Below, in pieces: positions 43,988 to 52,433 of a DNA stretch of 64,000 nt (position 1 is its first letter; each line of letters starts with the position of its first letter). Position numbers and translations under genes: made by a program. The stretch is from the NCBI RefSeq assembly GCF_029623345.1, contig NZ_JAPYKH010000008.1:62001-126000 (forward strand). Direction: 5' to 3'. The DNA comes from Sphingomonas phyllosphaerae. Its GTDB lineage: Bacteria; Pseudomonadota; Alphaproteobacteria; Sphingomonadales; Sphingomonadaceae. Below the pieces are notes generated by a model. The model was not told the DNA's origin. It ran no database searches and saw only the letters and a list, made by a program, of their open reading frames with translations.

Positions 43988-46000
43988 ATGTCCCGTCATC
44001 TTCTCTCCGCGAGCGCGGTCGCGCTCGCTTGTGTTCCCGCCGTCGCGCACGCGCAGGACGCGCCGGCTCCGGCGTCCGCGACCGGCGTCACGATCGGCGA
44101 GGTGGTCGTCACCGCGCGGTCGATGACGCGCGCCACCAGCGAGGTGCTCACCTCGATCGACGTGCTCGGGGGCGACGTCGCGCAGCGGCAGAATGTCGAC
44201 GACGCGTGGGAGCTGTTCGCGCGGCTCCCCGGTGTCGTGCTGACCGACTTCGGCCAGGGCACCACCTCGGGGCGCTTCTCGATCCGCGGCTTCAACGGCG
44301 AGGGCGAGATCAACGCGGTCAAGCTGCTGATCGACGGGATCCCCTCGAACGACAATGCCGGGCGGATGGACTTCATCGACCTGGTCTCACCGCTCGCGGT
44401 CGGCTCGGTCGAGCTGGTGCGCGGCACCTCCGATCCGCGCTGGGGGCTGCACGCCATCGCGGGCAGCGCCAACATCGTCACGCGCAGCGGCGGCACCTAT
44501 CTCGACACGCGGGTCAGCGCCGGGGCGTTCGGCACTGCCGAGGCGCAACTCGCCGCGGGCGCGGAGACTGGGCGGCTGAGCCAGAATCTGGCGCTCGGCT
44601 ACCGCCGTTCCGACGGCTATCGCGACCATGCCGGCTTCGACCGGCTGACGCTCTCGGGCAAGTGGCGGCTGGATCTCGGCGACGCGCAGCTCGGTCTGAT
44701 CGCGCGCCACAGTCGTGGCACGGCCGACGAGCCGGGCTATCTTACCGACGCCGACGCCTATACCGACCGGCGGCGCTCCTACCCGGTATCGGCGAGTGAC
44801 GGCGGCACGCGCGAGCTCGGCCAATATGCGGTGACGCTCGACGTCGCGCCCGGCGAGCACGTTGCGCTGGCGCTCAGCGGCTATGCCAACACGATCGACG
44901 ACAATCGCTATGTCCGCTTCTCGGCCGGCGTGCCGCAACAGCAGCGGCTGACCGAGGAGCAGCAATATGGCGTCGTCGGCGCGCTCCACTGGCATGCCGC
45001 ACCCTGGCTGATGGCGGAGGCGGGCGGCGACGTGCAGTGGCAGCACAATATTAGCCAGCGCTGGACGACAGATAATCGCCGTGTCGTCGCTGCGACGCGC
45101 AACCAGGACATCGACCTGACGGTCGGTGGCGGTTACGTCCAGGCGGTGCTAACGCCGCTGCGCTGGCTGCGCGTGACGCCCGCGTGGCGGCTCGACCGGG
45201 TCGGCGGCGATTATTTCAACCGGCTGAACGGCCGCGCTTATCCGGTCAACGATTATGGCACGATCAGCCAGCCCAAGCTGTCGGTCGCGGTTGAGCCGGT
45301 CGCGGGGGTGACCGCTTATGGCAATTACGGCCGCACCTTCCAGATCGGTGCGGGCTCGGGCGCTTTCATCGTGCCGCCGCGCGCGCGCGACGTCGCACCC
45401 TCGATCAACGAGGGTTATGAGGCGGGCGTGCGGCTGGCGCGCGGGCGCTGGCTCACCGCGCGCGCGGCGCTGTGGCAGCAGACCGCGAGCGGCGAGCTGC
45501 GGCGCCGGCTCAACGATCCTGCCGGCGAGTTCGACAATCTCGGCGCGACGCGACGACGTGGTTTCGACCTCGAGGCGAGCGTTCAGCCAGGCGGTGGCTG
45601 GTCGGCTTGGGCGAGCTGGTCGCACCAGCGAGCCGTGATCCGCGTGCCCGACCCGGCGACGCCGTCGCAAGCGGGGAACGAGATCGACCACGTTCCGCGC
45701 GACGTTTATACCGCCGGGCTGGAATGGGCGCCGCGCGGGAGCCGCTGGCGCGGGTCGTTGTGGGGCAACGGCCAGTCGTCCTACGAACTCACGCCCGCCA
45801 GCGCGCAGGGGCGCTACGGCCGCTATGTCCAGCTCACCGCGGAGGCGGGTTATCAGCTCACCCGGGCGGTGGAGTTGTCGCTCCAGCTGCGCAACCTCAC
45901 CGACGACCGCCACGAATATGTCTGGTATGACGGCACGCAGCGGCTCCACGCGCCCGCAGACCCGCGCACGTTGGCGGGGGCGGTACGGGCGCGCTTCTAG
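43988..46000 (+). CDS. TonB-dependent receptor, probably for a metal
   Basis: A 670-residue outer-membrane receptor: signal peptide 1-22 (AVAHA), TonB box GEVVVTARSM, a plug with WELFARLPGVVLTDFGQG, FSIRGFNGEGEINAVKLLIDGIPSN and VELVRGTSDPRWGLHAIAGSANIVTRSGG, then a 22-strand-type barrel ending in GAVRARF. The length and plug are closest to copper- or cobalamin-type receptors. The upstream DUF2946 gene supports a metal substrate. No cobalamin riboswitch is visible in the short leader. Confidence 0.92.
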   Translation: MSRHLLSASAVALACVPAVAHAQDAPAPASATGVTIGEVVVTARSMTRATSEVLTSIDVLGGDVAQRQNVDDAWELFARLPGVVLTDFGQGTTSGRFSIRGFNGEGEINAVKLLIDGIPSNDNAGRMDFIDLVSPLAVGSVELVRGTSDPRWGLHAIAGSANIVTRSGGTYLDTRVSAGAFGTAEAQLAAGAETGRLSQNLALGYRRSDGYRDHAGFDRLTLSGKWRLDLGDAQLGLIARHSRGTADEPGYLTDADAYTDRRRSYPVSASDGGTRELGQYAVTLDVAPGEHVALALSGYANTIDDNRYVRFSAGVPQQQRLTEEQQYGVVGALHWHAAPWLMAEAGGDVQWQHNISQRWTTDNRRVVAATRNQDIDLTVGGGYVQAVLTPLRWLRVTPAWRLDRVGGDYFNRLNGRAYPVNDYGTISQPKLSVAVEPVAGVTAYGNYGRTFQIGAGSGAFIVPPRARDVAPSINEGYEAGVRLARGRWLTARAALWQQTASGELRRRLNDPAGEFDNLGATRRRGFDLEASVQPGGGWSAWASWSHQRAVIRVPDPATPSQAGNEIDHVPRDVYTAGLEWAPRGSRWRGSLWGNGQSSYELTPASAQGRYGRYVQLTAEAGYQLTRAVELSLQLRNLTDDRHEYVWYDGTQRLHAPADPRTLAGAVRARF

Positions 46001-46036
46001 CGGATGTCCGCGAGCGGGACGTGGGCCGGATGCTGC

Positions 46037-46222
46037 TCAGGCGTCCGGCAGCGGCGCGCCGAGCCGGCGGGCAACGCGCGCCACCTCCTCGTCGCTGGGC
46101 GGCTCGGGCAAATTCTCGCTCGGGAGCAGCGCGTCGTCGGGGATGCCGGGCGCACCGCTCGCCAGCGGTTCGTCGACGGCGCGGTCGTTGGCGCCGGTCG
46201 TGATCTTGTCGCTCTCGCTCAT
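46037..46222 (-). CDS. Small acidic hypothetical protein (61 residues)
   Basis: A soluble acidic protein beginning MSESDKITTGAND and ending DEEVARVARRLGAPLPDA, with a Pro/Asp-rich middle (GIPDDALLPSENLPEPPSD). The ribosome site AGGAGAG lies four bases before the ATG at 46222, which supports this start over the long upstream frame. It is divergent from the DUF2945 gene with 120 bp between them. Function unknown. Confidence 0.7.
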   Translation of the reverse strand: MSESDKITTGANDRAVDEPLASGAPGIPDDALLPSENLPEPPSDEEVARVARRLGAPLPDA

Positions 46223-46342
46223 TGCTCTCTCCTCGGAACCGCAACCTCCAACCCGCGAGCGAGTGAATCGCCGCATCCTCGAGATTATGGAACCAGCACC
46301 GGGCTGATCCACTTTAGTCCGCCGAGCCACAGGAGAGCAGCC

Positions 46343-46552
46343 ATGACCAAGACCCTCAAGGCCGGCGACAAGGTGAAGTGGGACACGCCGCAGGGCCAGA
46401 CCAGCGGCAAGGTGGTCAAGAAGGAGACCAAGACGACCAAGGCCGGTGGTCATACGGCGAAGGCGAGCAAGGACGACCCGCAGTATCGCGTCAAGAGCGA
46501 CAAGTCGGGCAAGGAAGCGGTGCACAAGCCGGACGAGCTGAAGAAGGCGTGA
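46343..46552 (+). CDS. DUF2945 family (hypervirulence-associated TUDOR-like) small protein
   Basis: A 69-residue, lysine-rich protein: MTKTLKAGDKVKWDTPQGQT, then GKVVKKETKTTKAGGHTAKA and PQYRVKSDKSGKEAVHKPDELKK. This is the DUF2945 pattern, a small barrel with a KVxWxTPQG start. The biochemical role is unknown; in many bacteria such genes sit with stress genes. AGGAGAG lies upstream of the ATG. Confidence 0.9.
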   Translation: MTKTLKAGDKVKWDTPQGQTSGKVVKKETKTTKAGGHTAKASKDDPQYRVKSDKSGKEAVHKPDELKKA

Positions 46553-46605
46553 CGGAGATGGCAGCGCGGCGTGGGCGACCGCGCCCGCTCCTTTGACCCC
46601 ACTGC

Positions 46606-46697
46606 CGTCATCCCGACGAAGACCGGAATCGGCCGATCCGCGAACTCACCGGTGGGAGGAGGAGCGGAGGAGTGACTCCGGCCTTCGCCGGGATGAC
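46606..46697. repeat. Dispersed intergenic inverted repeat, copy 4
   Basis: CGTCATCCCGACGAAGACCG at the left and CGGCCTTCGCCGGGATGAC at the right are imperfect inverted copies. This variant carries the TTCGCCGGGA core; a half copy (TTTCCCGGCGAAGGCGGGGG) lies near 3830. Confidence 0.65.
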
Positions 46698-46758
46698 ACG
46701 ACAGGTAAAGCTAGGACAGGCAAGTAACGGCCGACACGCACCGCGAGGTTGGAATCTC

Positions 46759-47499
46759 TCAATGTTCCGCTGTGTCCGCCAGCGCCTGCCGCACCACCGG
46801 CGTTACCCGATCTGCGATCCGCGCCACGCCTTGCGCGTTAGGGTGAACACCGTCGGGTAGCATCAGCGTCCGACTGCCGAGCACGCCGTCAAGGATGAAC
46901 GGGTATAACGGCGCATTATATCGCTTCGCCAACTCCGGAAAGATGGCGTTGAACCGCCTCGCGTAATCCGGCCCGAGGTTGGGCGGCGCGAGCATGCCGG
47001 TCAGCACCACCGGAACGCCTCGCTTCCGCAACTCGTCGAGCATCGCGGCGAGATTGTCGCGCGTCACCTTGGGGTCGAGCTGGCGCAGCACGTCATTGCC
47101 GCCGAGCCCCAGCAGTACCAGGTCGGGCGTCTTGCCGAGCCGGTCGAGCGTATAAGCGAGCCGACGTCGCCCGTCCGCGCTCGTGTCGCCCGAGACCCCG
47201 GCATTGACCAGCCGCGCGTTGATCCCGTCGGCGCGCAGCCGCGCCTGGATCGCGTCGGGCAGGCTCTGGCCGCGGCTCAGCCCGTATCCCGCGTACATAC
47301 TATCGCCGAGCGCGAGCACGACGCGCTCGGGCCCGCTCACCGGCGCGGTGGCGACCGGCGCAGGCACGGCCTCCCCGTCGCTGCCACTCACGCGCGGCCC
47401 GTCCGGAGTGCTCTCGTCACGCGGCGAACAGCCCGTCACCATCAGCGCGGCTTGGAGAAGCGCCGCCGGCGCCGCATATGTCAGATATGATCGCGTCAC
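46759..47499 (-). CDS. tesA: SGNH/GDSL arylesterase (TesA-like), exported
   Basis: A 246-residue hydrolase with an N-terminal export signal and a possible lipidation cysteine (VTGC, Cys24). The SGNH blocks are present: GDSMYAGYGLS with nucleophile Ser67, GVSGDTSADGRRR, LLGLGGND, and DGVHPNAQG with Asp216 and His219. It would cleave esters or thioesters in the periplasm. It is divergent from the ybbA-ybbP pair with only 20 bp between start codons, the same arrangement as tesA/ybbAP in enterobacteria. Confidence 0.92.
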   Translation of the reverse strand: MTRSYLTYAAPAALLQAALMVTGCSPRDESTPDGPRVSGSDGEAVPAPVATAPVSGPERVVLALGDSMYAGYGLSRGQSLPDAIQARLRADGINARLVNAGVSGDTSADGRRRLAYTLDRLGKTPDLVLLGLGGNDVLRQLDPKVTRDNLAAMLDELRKRGVPVVLTGMLAPPNLGPDYARRFNAIFPELAKRYNAPLYPFILDGVLGSRTLMLPDGVHPNAQGVARIADRVTPVVRQALADTAEH

Positions 47500-47519
47500 T
47501 TACGCCCCGGCTCCGCTGA

Positions 47520-48191
47520 ATGTCGTCGCCGCATATGGTCATCGCCGCGCGCGATGTAAGGCTCACGCTCGGCGGCGCCGAACCGGTCGAGATCCTGCGC
47601 GGGGTCGATCTCGAGGTCGACGCGGGCGAGAGCGTCGCGCTGCTCGGCGCCTCCGGATCGGGCAAGTCGTCGCTGATGGCGGTGCTCGCCGGGCTGGAGC
47701 GCGCGACCTCGGGCAGCGTCGAGGTGACCGGGCTCGATTTCACCGCGCTCGACGAGGACTCGCTTGCGGTGGCGCGGCGTGGGCGGATCGGCATCGTGCT
47801 CCAGGCCTTCCACCTGCTGCCGACGATGACCGCGCGCGATAATGTGATGGTGCCGCTCGAACTGCAGGGCGCCGACGACGCGCGCGCCCGCGCCGAGGCC
47901 GAGCTGGACGCGGTCGGGCTGCGGCATCGGCTCGACCATTATCCCGCGCAGCTCTCCGGCGGCGAGCAGCAGCGTGTCGCAATCGCGCGCGCGCTGGCGC
48001 CGCGCCCCTCTTTGGTGTTCGCCGACGAGCCGACCGGCAATCTTGATGCGGCGACCGGCGCGCGCGTCGTCGACCTGCTGTTCGAGCGGCGTCGCGCCAC
48101 CGACGCCAGCCTCGTCATCATCACGCATGACCCGGCGTTGGCGCAGCGCTGCGACCGAATCGTCGAGCTCGCCGACGGGCGACTGCGATGA
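47520..48191 (+). CDS. ybbA: ABC transporter ATP-binding protein (YbbA/LolD type)
   Basis: A 223-residue ATPase. Walker A GASGSGKS is at residues 43-50, then a Q-loop in VLQAFHLLPTMT, signature LSGGEQQR, Walker B LVFADEPTGNLD and the H-loop ITHDPA. The short MacB/LolD-like form fits export-type transporters. An internal ATG at 47535 is another possible start. Four-base overlap with the permease gene. Confidence 0.94.
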   Translation: MSSPHMVIAARDVRLTLGGAEPVEILRGVDLEVDAGESVALLGASGSGKSSLMAVLAGLERATSGSVEVTGLDFTALDEDSLAVARRGRIGIVLQAFHLLPTMTARDNVMVPLELQGADDARARAEAELDAVGLRHRLDHYPAQLSGGEQQRVAIARALAPRPSLVFADEPTGNLDAATGARVVDLLFERRRATDASLVIITHDPALAQRCDRIVELADGRLR

Positions 48192-50686
48192 GCGGCTGGG
48201 CGCTGGCCTGGCGGCTCGCGCGGCGCGAGCTGTCGCTCCGCTTCAAGGGCCTGCGCCTATTGCTTCTGTGCCTGTTCCTCGGCGTCGGCGCGCTCGCCGC
48301 GATCGGCAGCCTGACCCAGGCGATCACCGGCGAGCTGGCGGCACGCGGGCGTGTCCTGCTTGGGGGCGACGTCGAGCTCGCGATCTCGCAGCGCGCCGCC
48401 GACGCCGACGAGCGCACCGCGATCGCGCGGCTGGGGCGCGTGTCCGAGACGGTGCGGATGCAGTCAATGGCGGTGAGACGTGACGGCGCCACCGCGCCGG
48501 TGCAGCTCAAGGCGGTCGACTCGGCTTATCCGCTCTACGGCCGGCTGACGCTCACGGGCGGACGGGCGGTGCCTGTCACCGGCGCCGATATCGCCTATGT
48601 CGCGCCGGCGTTGGTCGAGCGGCTGGGGCTACGCCGCGGCGACCCGCTTCGGCTCGGCGCCGCGACCTTCCGCATCGGCGGCGTCATCGCCGACGAGCCC
48701 GACCGGCTGAGCGAGGGCTTCAGCTTCGGCCCGGCCGTGCTGGTGTCGAACGCGGGGCTGGCGCGGACCGGACTGGTGCAGCCGGGCAGCCTCTACGAGA
48801 CCAAGTATCGCATCGCGATCGGCGCGCGCGACCCGGCGGCGGCGGTGGCGGGCTTCGCCAAGCGCTTCGCGGCGGCGGGGTGGGAGACGCGCACGCGCGA
48901 CCGCGCCTCGCCGGGGGCGAGTCGCTTCATCGCGCGCATGGGCGAGTTTCTCACGCTGGTCGGGCTCGCTGCGCTGGTGATCGCGGGGATCGGCGTCGGC
49001 AACGGCGTCTCCTCCTATCTCGAGCAGCGGCGCGCGAGCGTGGCGATGCTCAAGGTGCTGGGGGCGACCTCGGCGACGGTGACGCGCGTGTATCTCATCC
49101 AGGTGCTCGCGGTGGCGGGGGTGGGGATCGCGCTGGGGCTCCTCGCGGGGTTGGTCGCGGTGCCGTTGGTCGGCGCGCTCGCCGGCGCGGTGCTGCCGGT
49201 CGCGCCCGGCTTCGTGGTGGCGCCGCTGCCGCTCGCGCTGGCCGCGCTGTATGGGCTGCTGATCGCGCTCGCCTTCTGCGCGCCCGCGCTGGTCGCGGCG
49301 GGGCGCGTGCCCGCCGCGGCGCTGCTGCGCGGCGTCCACGATCGCCGGACGCGCGGCGGGCGAGTCGCCGTTGCCTGGATGGCCGCGGCGGGGGCCGCGC
49401 TGGTGGCGCTGGTGCTCGCGACCAGCGAGCGGCCGCTGTTCGCCGCCGGCTTCCTCGGCGCCGCCGCGGCGACGCTGCTGCTACTCGTCGGGCTCGGCCA
49501 TGCGGTGCGCTGGCTCGCCGCGAAGGTCCCGCCACCGCGCCGCCCGCTGCCGCGGCTCGCGCTTGCCGCGCTCCACCGCCCGGGGGCGCGAACCGTGGCG
49601 CTGGTGGTGGCGCTGGGGCTCGGTCTCACCCTGTTCGTGCTGCTCGCGACGATCCGCACCAGCCTCGATGGCAACATTACCCGCAGCGTGCCCGAGCGCG
49701 CGCCAGCGCTGTTCGTGCTCGACGTGCCGCCCGAGCGCGAGCGCGACTTCCGCGCCACCGTCGTGAACGCATCGCCCGGTGCTGTGATCGCCACCGTGCC
49801 GCTGATGCGCGGCACGATCACCGGCTATGCCCGAACGCGCGTCGCTGATCTCGCCGAGATCCCGGACGGGGCCTGGGCGCTCCGCGGCGAGCGCGGCCTG
49901 ACCTTCGCCGCGGCGCTACCCGCGGGCAGCACGCTCAGCGCCGGCCACTGGTGGAGCGCCGCCGAGGCGCGACGCCCGTTGGTCTCCGTCGACGAGCGGT
50001 TGGCGCAGTCATTGCGCCTCAAGATCGGCGACCCGCTGACGATCTCGGTTTTGGGGCTGGAACGCACCGCCACGATCGCGTCGTTCCGTCGCATCGCGTG
50101 GGACACGCTCGGCTTCAACTTCGTGCTGGTGTTCTCGCCCGGCGCGCTGGCGGACGTGCCGCACAATCTCGCCGCGACGATCGACATGCCCGCGGCGCGC
50201 ACCGGCGCGGTGACTCGCGCGCTGCTGCCGCGCTTCCCCTCGCTGTCGGTGATCGAGGTGGGCGGCGTGCTCGCGCAGGTGCAGACGGTGGTGCGCCAGA
50301 TGGCCACCGCGATCGCCGCCGCGGCGGGCGTGGCGGTGCTGGCCGGCGTGGCGGTGCTGGTCGGCGCGATCGCCGCGGCGCGCGCGACGCGGACCTATGA
50401 CGCGGTGGTGCTCAAGGTGCTCGGCGCGACGCGAAGGCAGGTGCTGGTGATGCAGCTGCTCGAATATGCGCTGTTGGCGCTGGCGGCGGCGGCGGTGGCG
50501 CTGCTGCTCGGCGTGGCGGGCGGCTGGTATGTCGTGACCCAGCTGTTCGGCTTCGAATGGCTGCCCGACTGGGGCGCGGTAGTGGCGACGCTGCTGTTCG
50601 GCGTCGCAGCGACTTTGGCGATCGGCGTCGTGGGCAGCCTGCCCGTGCTGCGCGCGCGGCCGGCGGCGGCGCTGCGCGAGCTGTGA
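48188..50686 (+). CDS. ybbP: FtsX-like permease of an ABC transporter (YbbP type)
   Basis: An 832-residue protein with ten or so transmembrane helices: one near residues 20-40, a large periplasmic domain, three FtsX-type helices around 250-400, a central helix pair, a second periplasmic domain, and three C-terminal helices. The repeat VAMLKVLGATSATVTRVYLIQ and VVLKVLGATRRQVLVMQLLEY shows the two FtsX units. It pairs with YbbA. Substrate unknown; a lipid or hydrophobic compound is likely by analogy with LolCDE and MacB. Confidence 0.93.
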   Translation: MSGWALAWRLARRELSLRFKGLRLLLLCLFLGVGALAAIGSLTQAITGELAARGRVLLGGDVELAISQRAADADERTAIARLGRVSETVRMQSMAVRRDGATAPVQLKAVDSAYPLYGRLTLTGGRAVPVTGADIAYVAPALVERLGLRRGDPLRLGAATFRIGGVIADEPDRLSEGFSFGPAVLVSNAGLARTGLVQPGSLYETKYRIAIGARDPAAAVAGFAKRFAAAGWETRTRDRASPGASRFIARMGEFLTLVGLAALVIAGIGVGNGVSSYLEQRRASVAMLKVLGATSATVTRVYLIQVLAVAGVGIALGLLAGLVAVPLVGALAGAVLPVAPGFVVAPLPLALAALYGLLIALAFCAPALVAAGRVPAAALLRGVHDRRTRGGRVAVAWMAAAGAALVALVLATSERPLFAAGFLGAAAATLLLLVGLGHAVRWLAAKVPPPRRPLPRLALAALHRPGARTVALVVALGLGLTLFVLLATIRTSLDGNITRSVPERAPALFVLDVPPERERDFRATVVNASPGAVIATVPLMRGTITGYARTRVADLAEIPDGAWALRGERGLTFAAALPAGSTLSAGHWWSAAEARRPLVSVDERLAQSLRLKIGDPLTISVLGLERTATIASFRRIAWDTLGFNFVLVFSPGALADVPHNLAATIDMPAARTGAVTRALLPRFPSLSVIEVGGVLAQVQTVVRQMATAIAAAAGVAVLAGVAVLVGAIAAARATRTYDAVVLKVLGATRRQVLVMQLLEYALLALAAAAVALLLGVAGGWYVVTQLFGFEWLPDWGAVVATLLFGVAATLAIGVVGSLPVLRARPAAALREL

Positions 50687-50828
50687 GACCAGCGTGACGC
50701 TGAGCGCGGCTCATCACCTTCCTGAGCGAAGCGGTTGGTCCACATGGGCTTGGCGCGCGTTACGATCATCTCAAGTCGACAGGGACTTGGACGCTGCGCC
50801 CGGAAGGGCAGGAAGAGGGAGGCCGGCG

Positions 50829-51464
50829 ATGTCGGACACAGCAGAATTCGCGCTCTCGCGCCGCGGGGTGCTCGCCGGGAGCGCCGCCAGCGCGGTCGCC
50901 GCGGCGGCGCCGGCTGAAGCGATGCCGCAGCGGACGCCTTCGGGTGCCACCCCGACCATGCCAGTGCGCCTCACCGTTAACGGTGAGAAGCGCGAGCTGG
51001 CGCTCGACCCGCGCACGACGCTGCTCGACGCGCTGCGCGAGCACCTCCACCTTACCGGCACCAAGAAGGGCTGCGACCACGGCCAGTGCGGCGCCTGTAC
51101 CGTGATCGTCGAGGGGCGGCGGATCAACTCCTGCCTCAGCCTCGCGCTGCAGCACGACGGTGACGCGGTCACCACGATCGAGGGGCTCGGCACGCCCGAC
51201 AAGCTCCACCCGATGCAGGCCGCGTTCGTGAAGCACGACGGCTATCAGTGCGGCTATTGCACGCCCGGACAGATCTGTTCGGCGGTGGCGGTGCTCGACG
51301 AGATCAAGCGCGACGTGCCCAGCCACGTCCAGGGCGACCTCACCGCCAAGGCACGCTTCAGCAACATGGAGCTGCGCGAGCGGATGAGCGGCAACATCTG
51401 CCGCTGCGGTGCTTATTCGAACATCGCCGAGGCGATGGCCGACGTGGCGGGAGAGCGCGCATGA
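50829..51464 (+). CDS. paoA: Aldehyde oxidoreductase, 2Fe-2S subunit (Tat-exported)
   Basis: A 211-residue subunit with a twin-arginine signal ([17 protein letters not shown]) and two 2Fe-2S clusters. The plant-type set is CDHGQCGAC plus a later Cys (INSC); the second is CGYCTPG and CRCGAY. It passes electrons between the molybdenum and FAD subunits. The ATG at 50829 sits just before the signal peptide. It overlaps paoB by four bases (ATGA). The operon follows ybbP by 140 bp. Confidence 0.94.
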   Translation: MSDTAEFALSRRGVLAGSAASAVAAAAPAEAMPQRTPSGATPTMPVRLTVNGEKRELALDPRTTLLDALREHLHLTGTKKGCDHGQCGACTVIVEGRRINSCLSLALQHDGDAVTTIEGLGTPDKLHPMQAAFVKHDGYQCGYCTPGQICSAVAVLDEIKRDVPSHVQGDLTAKARFSNMELRERMSGNICRCGAYSNIAEAMADVAGERA

Positions 51465-52429
51465 GGAGCTTCACCTACGAGCGCGCCACCGACGCGGTCG
51501 CCGCGGCGCGCGCGGTGGCGCAGCGGCCGGGCGCCAAGTTCCTGGCGGGTGGCACCAACCTGCTCGACCTGATGAAGCTGGAGATCGAGACGCCGACGCA
51601 CCTCGTCGACGTGCAGGACCTCGGCTTCGACAAGATCGAGAAGACCGGCGACGGTGGCCTACGCATCGGCGCTTTGGTGACCAACACCGACCTCGCCGCC
51701 GACACGCGCGTGCGGCGCGACTATGGCGTGCTCAGCCGCGCGATCCTGGCGGGTGCCTCGGGCCAGCTGCGCAACAAGGCCTCGACCGCGGGCAATTTGC
51801 TCCAGCGCACGCGCTGCCCCTATTTCTACGACACCAACATGGCGTGCAACAAGCGCAAGCCCGGCGACGGCTGCGCCGCGATCGGCGGCTATTCGCGCCA
51901 GCTCGGCGTCATCGGCGTGAGCTCGTCGTGCATCGCCACTTTCCCCGGCGACATGGCGGTGGCGATGCGCGTGCTCGACGCGGTGATCGAGACGGTCGAT
52001 GCCGGCGGCCAGCGTCGCAGCATCCCGATCGCCGACTTCCACCGGCTGTGGGGCGACCACCCCGAGCAGGACACCAGCCTGCGCGCGGGCGAACTGATCA
52101 CCGCGGTGGTGCTGCCCAAGCCGCTCGGCGGTCAGCATTTCTACGAGAAGGTGCGTGACCGCGCCTCCTACGCTTACGCGCTTGTGTCGGTCGCGGCGGT
52201 GATCCAGCGCGACGGCAGCGGGCGGGTCGCGTTCGGCGGCGTCGCGCCCAAGCCGTGGCGTGTGGAGGAAGCGGAGGCGCTGCTGCCGCAGGGCGCCGAG
52301 GCGGTGACCGCGCGCGCGTTCCACGGCGCGACGCCGACCAAGGACAATGCGTTCAAGCTGCCGCTGGCGACGCGCGCGCTCGCCGCGGTGCTCGCCCAGG
52401 CGGGCACGCCCGCGCAGAAGAAGGGTTGA
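51461..52429 (+). CDS. paoB: Aldehyde oxidoreductase, FAD-binding subunit
   Basis: A 322-residue subunit of the CO-dehydrogenase-flavoprotein fold. [14 protein letters not shown] and [18 protein letters not shown] bind FAD. The Cys-rich insertion from [20 protein letters not shown] to [12 protein letters not shown] is the 4Fe-4S site that distinguishes PaoB-type enzymes from ordinary xanthine dehydrogenases. It supports aldehyde detoxification with an external electron acceptor. paoC starts four bases after the stop codon. Confidence 0.93.
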   Translation: MRSFTYERATDAVAAARAVAQRPGAKFLAGGTNLLDLMKLEIETPTHLVDVQDLGFDKIEKTGDGGLRIGALVTNTDLAADTRVRRDYGVLSRAILAGASGQLRNKASTAGNLLQRTRCPYFYDTNMACNKRKPGDGCAAIGGYSRQLGVIGVSSSCIATFPGDMAVAMRVLDAVIETVDAGGQRRSIPIADFHRLWGDHPEQDTSLRAGELITAVVLPKPLGGQHFYEKVRDRASYAYALVSVAAVIQRDGSGRVAFGGVAPKPWRVEEAEALLPQGAEAVTARAFHGATPTKDNAFKLPLATRALAAVLAQAGTPAQKKG

Positions 52430-52433
52430 GGCC

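Noticed and set aside
46289..46315. Possible EcfG-type promoter (GGAAC) before the DUF2945 gene
   Set aside because: GGAAC is present, but at the right spacing the -10 is ACTT or CACT instead of CGTT. The match is too weak to call.
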